Source of the DNA: JOPF136 sp035517515
GTDB taxonomy: Bacteria > Acidobacteriota > Terriglobia > Acidiferrales > UBA7541
Length of the DNA stretch: 8,207 bases
Direction of reading: 5' to 3'
NCBI GenBank assembly: GCA_035517515.1
Contig: DATIYQ010000005.1
Coordinates: forward strand, 1-8,207
The translations under genes and the position numbers were made by a program. Each line of letters starts with the position of its first letter. Position 1 is the stretch's first letter. This document shows positions 6,301 through 8,207 of this stretch, in pieces. A model generated the notes under the pieces. It ran no database searches. It was not told the origin of the DNA and saw only the letters and a program-made list of their open reading frames with translations.

Positions 6301-6455
6301 CTGTTCAGGATTTTGATCGCCAGGTCCCGCCCCAGATGCGGATCGTGCGCGCGGTATACCTCGCCCATTCCTCCCGCTCCCAGTGGACAAATAATCTGGT
6401 ACCGGCCAAACTGGCTGCCGGAGCACAGCGTTGAGGTTCGGTCCTGGTTGGGCAC
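3336..6455 (-). CDS. Ser/Thr protein kinase - STAND ATPase - TPR fusion protein
   Basis: 1039 residues in three blocks. Residues 18-285 are a Hanks-type kinase with all key residues: glycine loop GAGGMGEVY (26-34), Lys48 in AIKIL, Glu67, HRDLKPGN (139-146, Asp141), DFG (159-161) and SPE (197-199). The Arg before Asp141 makes it an RD kinase, normally activated by phosphorylation of its activation loop. Residues 312 to about 530 are a STAND-type ATPase related to the AfsR-like predicted ATPases (COG3903): VGRERE, Walker A GPGGIGKT (341-348), Walker B LLLLFDNFE (Asp418), a TSR motif (445-447) and GLPLA (516-520). A helical linker follows, then five 40-residue TPR units (751-950) and a C-terminal helical tail. 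There is no membrane helix or signal peptide, so it is a cytoplasmic switch; the TPRs probably sense a partner. GTG 6455 is the only start: a stop lies upstream in frame with no other start codon between, and the kinase begins at residue 18. The ribosome site is weak. The ligand and targets are unknown. Confidence 0.93.
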   Translation of the reverse strand: MPNQDRTSTLCSGSQFGRYQIICPLGAGGMGEVYRAHDPHLGRDLAIKILNSKLSASAQALERLELEARSISRLNHPNIVTIFELSRVAETNYLAMELVEGESLSDLLQKGPLPLRKAISIAAQAAGGLAKAHQAGVVHRDLKPGNLMITRDGLVKILDFGLAKLAHPGEHSGDGGRTLSAALTVPGAILGTIAYMSPEQANGLETDFRSDQFSFGAVLYEMVTGRRPFQKQGEAATLVAILNEDPDSVLSLNPKAPAPLCWVIERCLAKDAVERYASTEDLARDLATIQGRMDDAPPRRSLPLKQNLPAQRTVFVGREREVEAVQELLLQKDVRVVTLTGPGGIGKTRLALKAAGEVAQHFPGGVCFVPLAAVNDAARIPSIVGQGLGMRETGQPITLESLKEYLLELRLNLLLLFDNFEHLLSAAPAVAEMLAASPTLKVLVTSRAPLHLYGEHEFPVPSLPVPDMRGPATAKAFSQNSSVALFLNRASAVKPNFELTDENAADVAAICARLEGLPLAIELAAARIKMLSPAAVGARLEKRLELLTGGARDLPERQRTLRGTMAWSYGLLSPAEQALFRRLAVFAGGCTLEGVEAVCDTRQDLGLEVLEGMGSLVDKSLVQQMEASGAECRFALLDTMREYGLECLRENGEEQETRRAHAAYCVVVAEECATQNDETSRRRCALLLEAEHVNLRAALEWLIETGDAEWGLRLGTALFQFWETREYLAEGRDYLGKLLRLPGAAGKTKARARALFAAAVLASSQGDYAAGDALKEESLGISRLLDDKHGTAVCLNGMGVVHREMGDLARARELMEESLVLWRELGDQQAVARGLSNLASIVAMQGDSAGARELHAQSLAVFRELGDRSGVAWSLNHQGDALREQGELAAARQVYEQGLAIFRELGDHWGVARTLADVGNLAREQGDFATADTLYRQSLKIFRELEHKRGIALVLECFACSAALQQRAERSLRLAGAAAALREATGAPLSPAERARLESVLEPARQSLAASGTDAWLGGWTTPAERVMDEVMASGAGGD
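3606..4205 (-). repeat. Five in-register 120-bp TPR repeats inside the kinase gene
   Basis: Residues 751-950 of the kinase divide into five units of exactly 40 residues (120 bp) with no gaps. Each ends in a version of EQSLAIFRELGD. On the + strand the conserved strip CAG(C/T)TCCCGG recurs at 3621, 3741, 3861 and, with one change at its end, 3981, with a diverged copy at 4101. The 40-residue unit, longer than the classic 34-residue TPR, fits the TPR_12-like type seen in signalling ATPases. The near-identity of units 3-5 suggests recent internal duplication or conversion. Confidence 0.85.
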
Positions 6456-6568
6456 GAAGCGGTCTCGTTTGGCCGCCCCTCGTCCTTTTCCCGGTTTCCC
6501 GGGCCCGGCGCCGGGGGCACGCGGCCGCCCTCAAGAATAACAAAACTTTTCGGGGAGGGAGTTGAGTT
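6456..6568. promoter_or_regulatory. Divergent promoter region between the kinase and osmC-like genes
   Basis: This 113-bp spacer must start transcription both ways. An AT-rich island (6531-6551, CAAGAATAACAAAACTTTT) is the likely melting region. Read on the minus strand, TATTCT (6539-6534) is a possible -10 for the kinase. On the plus strand AGAATA/AATAAC could serve the osmC-like gene. No convincing -35 boxes are seen. Between the island and the kinase start lie several CCCGG/CCGGG copies, including the perfect 12-bp dyad CCCGGCGCCGGG (6504-6515), which could be an operator. Confidence 0.4.
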
Positions 6569-7072
6569 ATGGACGTCCGCTCGGTGCAACGGCCCTTGAA
6601 GGAGCAGTACCGCAGGGATCCCGCCTCCTCCCGCATTACCCTCACCGCCAAGGGCGCGCAGGCCGGAGCCCCCATGGCCTGTTCGATCGATATCGGCCGC
6701 GCCATCTACCAGGCGGAGGCTCACCGCGGCGTGGGCGGCTCCGGCTCCGCGGCCTGTTCCGGCGATTTGCTGCTGGGCGCCCTCGCCGCCTGCGCGCAGA
6801 TTACCTGCCAGTTGGTCGCCGCCGCCATGGGCGTCCCCACCCGCGGCATGCAGGTCACCGCCAGCGGCGACCTCGACCTGCAGGGCACCCTCGGCATTTC
6901 CAAGGATGTGCCCGTGGGATTTGAAAGCATCCGTCTGCGCTTCGATTTGGACGCGCCCGATGCCACCCCCGAACAGCTTCGCGCCCTCCAGGAAAAAACC
7001 GAGCAATACTGCGTCGTCATGCAAACCCTGCTGCGTCCCCCGGCCATCCGCACCGAATGGACTCGCCCCTGA
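6569..7072 (+). CDS. OsmC/Ohr-family protein
   Basis: 167 residues. OsmC/Ohr proteins reduce organic and hydrogen peroxides with two cysteines and thiol cofactors; some family members have other roles. Both expected cysteines are present: Cys75 in LLGALAACAQIT at the start of the central helix, and Cys148 in EKTEQYCVV. The GGSG-SGDLLLGALAAC stretch and the following GVPTRGMQVTASGDLDLQGTLG strand region fit OsmC-like proteins rather than classical Ohr. Extra cysteines at 38, 63 and 80 are unusual in number. The protein has no signal peptide and should be cytoplasmic. ATG 6569 follows a strong ribosome site (GGAGGGAG, 6554-6561). It is divergently transcribed from the kinase and followed 98 bp later by the HemW gene. 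The exact peroxide substrate is not predictable. Confidence 0.88.
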   Translation: MDVRSVQRPLKEQYRRDPASSRITLTAKGAQAGAPMACSIDIGRAIYQAEAHRGVGGSGSAACSGDLLLGALAACAQITCQLVAAAMGVPTRGMQVTASGDLDLQGTLGISKDVPVGFESIRLRFDLDAPDATPEQLRALQEKTEQYCVVMQTLLRPPAIRTEWTRP

Positions 7073-7110
7073 AGCCCTCTCCTCCCGCGCGCAAGGAGAT
7101 GCCTTGTCGC

Positions 7111-7146
7111 CTCCCCGCCCGCGGGGAAGCGCCTCACGGCGGGCGC
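7111..7146. other. Hairpin cluster between the osmC-like and hemW genes
   Basis: Two alternative stems are possible: TCCCCG/CGGGGA with a 4-nt loop around 7112-7127, or CGCCCGC (7116-7122) with GCGGGCG (7139-7145) over a 16-nt loop. No T-run follows. It may end or stabilise the upstream transcript. It overlaps the place where the -35 box of the hemW promoter should be. Confidence 0.35.
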
Positions 7147-7149
7147 GTC

Positions 7150-7160
7150 TGCGCTACACT
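7150..7160 (+). promoter_or_regulatory. Candidate -10 element directly before hemW
   Basis: TGCGCTACACT contains TACACT at 7155-7160, ending only 10 nt before ATG 7171. It matches the TGCGCTA context before the FAD gene. No clear -35 box is visible. If it is used, transcription would begin at about 7166-7168 and leave a leader of only a few bases. Confidence 0.4.
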
Positions 7161-7170
7161 TGCCGGGAAC

Positions 7171-8207
7171 ATGGCTCCGGGTATCTACCTCCAGGTCCCC
7201 TTCTGCCAGTCGAAATGTACCTATTGTCATTTTTCGAGCGGCGTCTTTCCCCGTGAGCTGATGGCCCCATACGTGGACGCGCTCTGCCGCGAAATCTGCG
7301 AACACGAATCCCTCTTGGCCGCGCACCTGCTCACCTTTCCCCGCGCCGCGGCCCCGGACACCATCTACCTCGGCGGCGGCACGCCCAGCCTGCTCCCGCC
7401 GCAAGAGCTCGCGCGCATCCTAAACGCGGTGCGCGAGACCTTCCCCATGCGCTACTCTTGGCGCGAAGTCACCCTCGAAGCCGACCCGGAAACCGTCACC
7501 GAAGAAAAAGCCGCCGCGTGGAAGGCCGCGGGCATCAGCCGCGTCAGCCTGGGCGCGCAATCCTTTGCGGACGCGGAGCTGCGCGCCTCCGGCCGGCGCC
7601 ATCGCGCCGCAGACGTTCCCCGTGCGGTCGCGGCCATCCGCTCCGCCGGCATCCCTGTCGTCAATCTGGATCTGATTCTTGGGCTCGCCGGCCAGACGGA
7701 AGCAAGTTGGCGCGACTCCCTGGAACATTTGCTCGCGCTGTCGCCCGCTCACGTCTCCATTTACATGTTTGACGCGGATGAAGACAGCCGCCTGGGCAGG
7801 GAACTGCTCGCCGGCGGAGCGCGCTACGGGGCCGGCAGTGTGCCCGATGACGACGCCCAGGCCGACTGGTTCGACCTCGCCTGCGCCCGGCTGGCCGCCG
7901 CCGGCTACCAGCATTACGAAATCTCCAACTGGGCGCTCCCCGGCCATCGCGCCGTGCACAATTCCAAGTACTGGCAGCGCGTGCCCTACCTCGGTTTCGG
8001 CGCCGGGGCCCATTCCTTCAATGGCTCCGAGCGCTGGGCCAGCACCCATGATCCCGTGGCCTATGTGCAGGCCCTCGAAGATGGACACCTGCTGGTCGAG
8101 CAGCGGCAGCTCATCTCGCCGCACATGGCGCTGGAGGAAGAGGTTTTTCTGGGATTGCGTTTGCTGGAAGGGATTGACCTCGCGCGCATCGAATCCGAAT
8201 ACGGGGT
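7171..8207 (+). CDS. hemW: Radical SAM haem chaperone HemW, 3' end outside window
   Basis: 345 codons are visible and the frame stays open to the window edge; the family is about 370-400 residues, so a few dozen are missing. HemW binds haem and a 4Fe-4S cluster and is linked to haem delivery to respiratory enzymes. It is often misnamed oxygen-independent coproporphyrinogen III oxidase. The cluster motif CX3CX2C is Cys12, Cys16 and Cys19 (FCQSKCTYCHF). The CX3CX2CXC pattern of true HemN is absent, as expected for HemW. Further signatures are IYLGGGTPSLL (66-75), VSLGAQSF (125-132), NLDLILGLAGQT (165-176), YEISNWA (249-255), and HNSKYWQRVPYLGFGAGAHSF (263-283), which includes the conserved HNxxYW haem-site region. 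The ATG start fits the family's N-terminus (MAPGIYLQVPFC). There is almost no ribosome site and a -10 box sits right before it. Confidence 0.94.
   Translation, partial: MAPGIYLQVPFCQSKCTYCHFSSGVFPRELMAPYVDALCREICEHESLLAAHLLTFPRAAAPDTIYLGGGTPSLLPPQELARILNAVRETFPMRYSWREVTLEADPETVTEEKAAAWKAAGISRVSLGAQSFADAELRASGRRHRAADVPRAVAAIRSAGIPVVNLDLILGLAGQTEASWRDSLEHLLALSPAHVSIYMFDADEDSRLGRELLAGGARYGAGSVPDDDAQADWFDLACARLAAAGYQHYEISNWALPGHRAVHNSKYWQRVPYLGFGAGAHSFNGSERWASTHDPVAYVQALEDGHLLVEQRQLISPHMALEEEVFLGLRLLEGIDLARIESEYG

Noticed and set aside
5088..6434. 448-residue plus-strand frame opposite the kinase
   Set aside because: It is very rich in Arg, Gln and Pro, and the minus strand shows uninterrupted kinase and ATPase motifs over the same bases.
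3336..6455. Kinase gene as part of a multi-gene anti-phage island
   Set aside because: The flanking genes are a DUF4242 protein, an OsmC-like protein and hemW; no nuclease, transposase, integrase or other defence gene is in the window.

Overview
The window is high-GC DNA (about two-thirds G+C by eye), densely coding, and most likely from an acidobacterium or a similar soil bacterium. That placement is an inference. It rests on the codon bias, the kinase-ATPase-TPR protein, the DUF4242 and berberine-bridge-type genes, and an intergenic repeat of the GTCAT-CTGA type. No rRNA, tRNA, CRISPR array, transposase, phage gene or plasmid gene is visible.

Layout: (1) 1-1203, + strand, the C-terminal 400 residues of pyruvate phosphate dikinase, with its start outside the window. 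(2) 1204-1574, the only long non-coding stretch. It holds four degenerate tandem repeats, an AT-rich perfect palindrome, a double-hairpin dispersed-type repeat, a weak promoter and a stable leader hairpin. (3) 1575-2951, + strand, an FAD-linked oxidoreductase of the berberine bridge enzyme type. (4) 3050-3322, + strand, a small DUF4242 protein with its own promoter. (5) 3336-6455, - strand, a 1039-residue protein joining a Ser/Thr kinase, a STAND-type ATPase and five exact 40-residue TPR units. It converges on the DUF4242 gene with only 13 bp between the stop codons. (6) 6569-7072, + strand, an OsmC-family thiol peroxidase-like protein, divergent from the kinase. (7) 7171 to the window end, + strand, the HemW-type radical SAM haem chaperone, cut off at the right edge.

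The genes do not form an operon with one shared pathway. Each transcription unit appears to have its own control signals. PPDK belongs to central carbon metabolism (PEP-pyruvate interconversion), HemW to haem handling, OsmC to peroxide defence, and the FAD enzyme to oxidation of an unknown small molecule. The kinase-ATPase-TPR protein is the most unusual product and looks like a one-protein signalling or sensing switch. Most of the window reads as ordinary chromosomal core and accessory genes. The structured spacer at 1204-1574 and the kinase are the places that most deserve attention.
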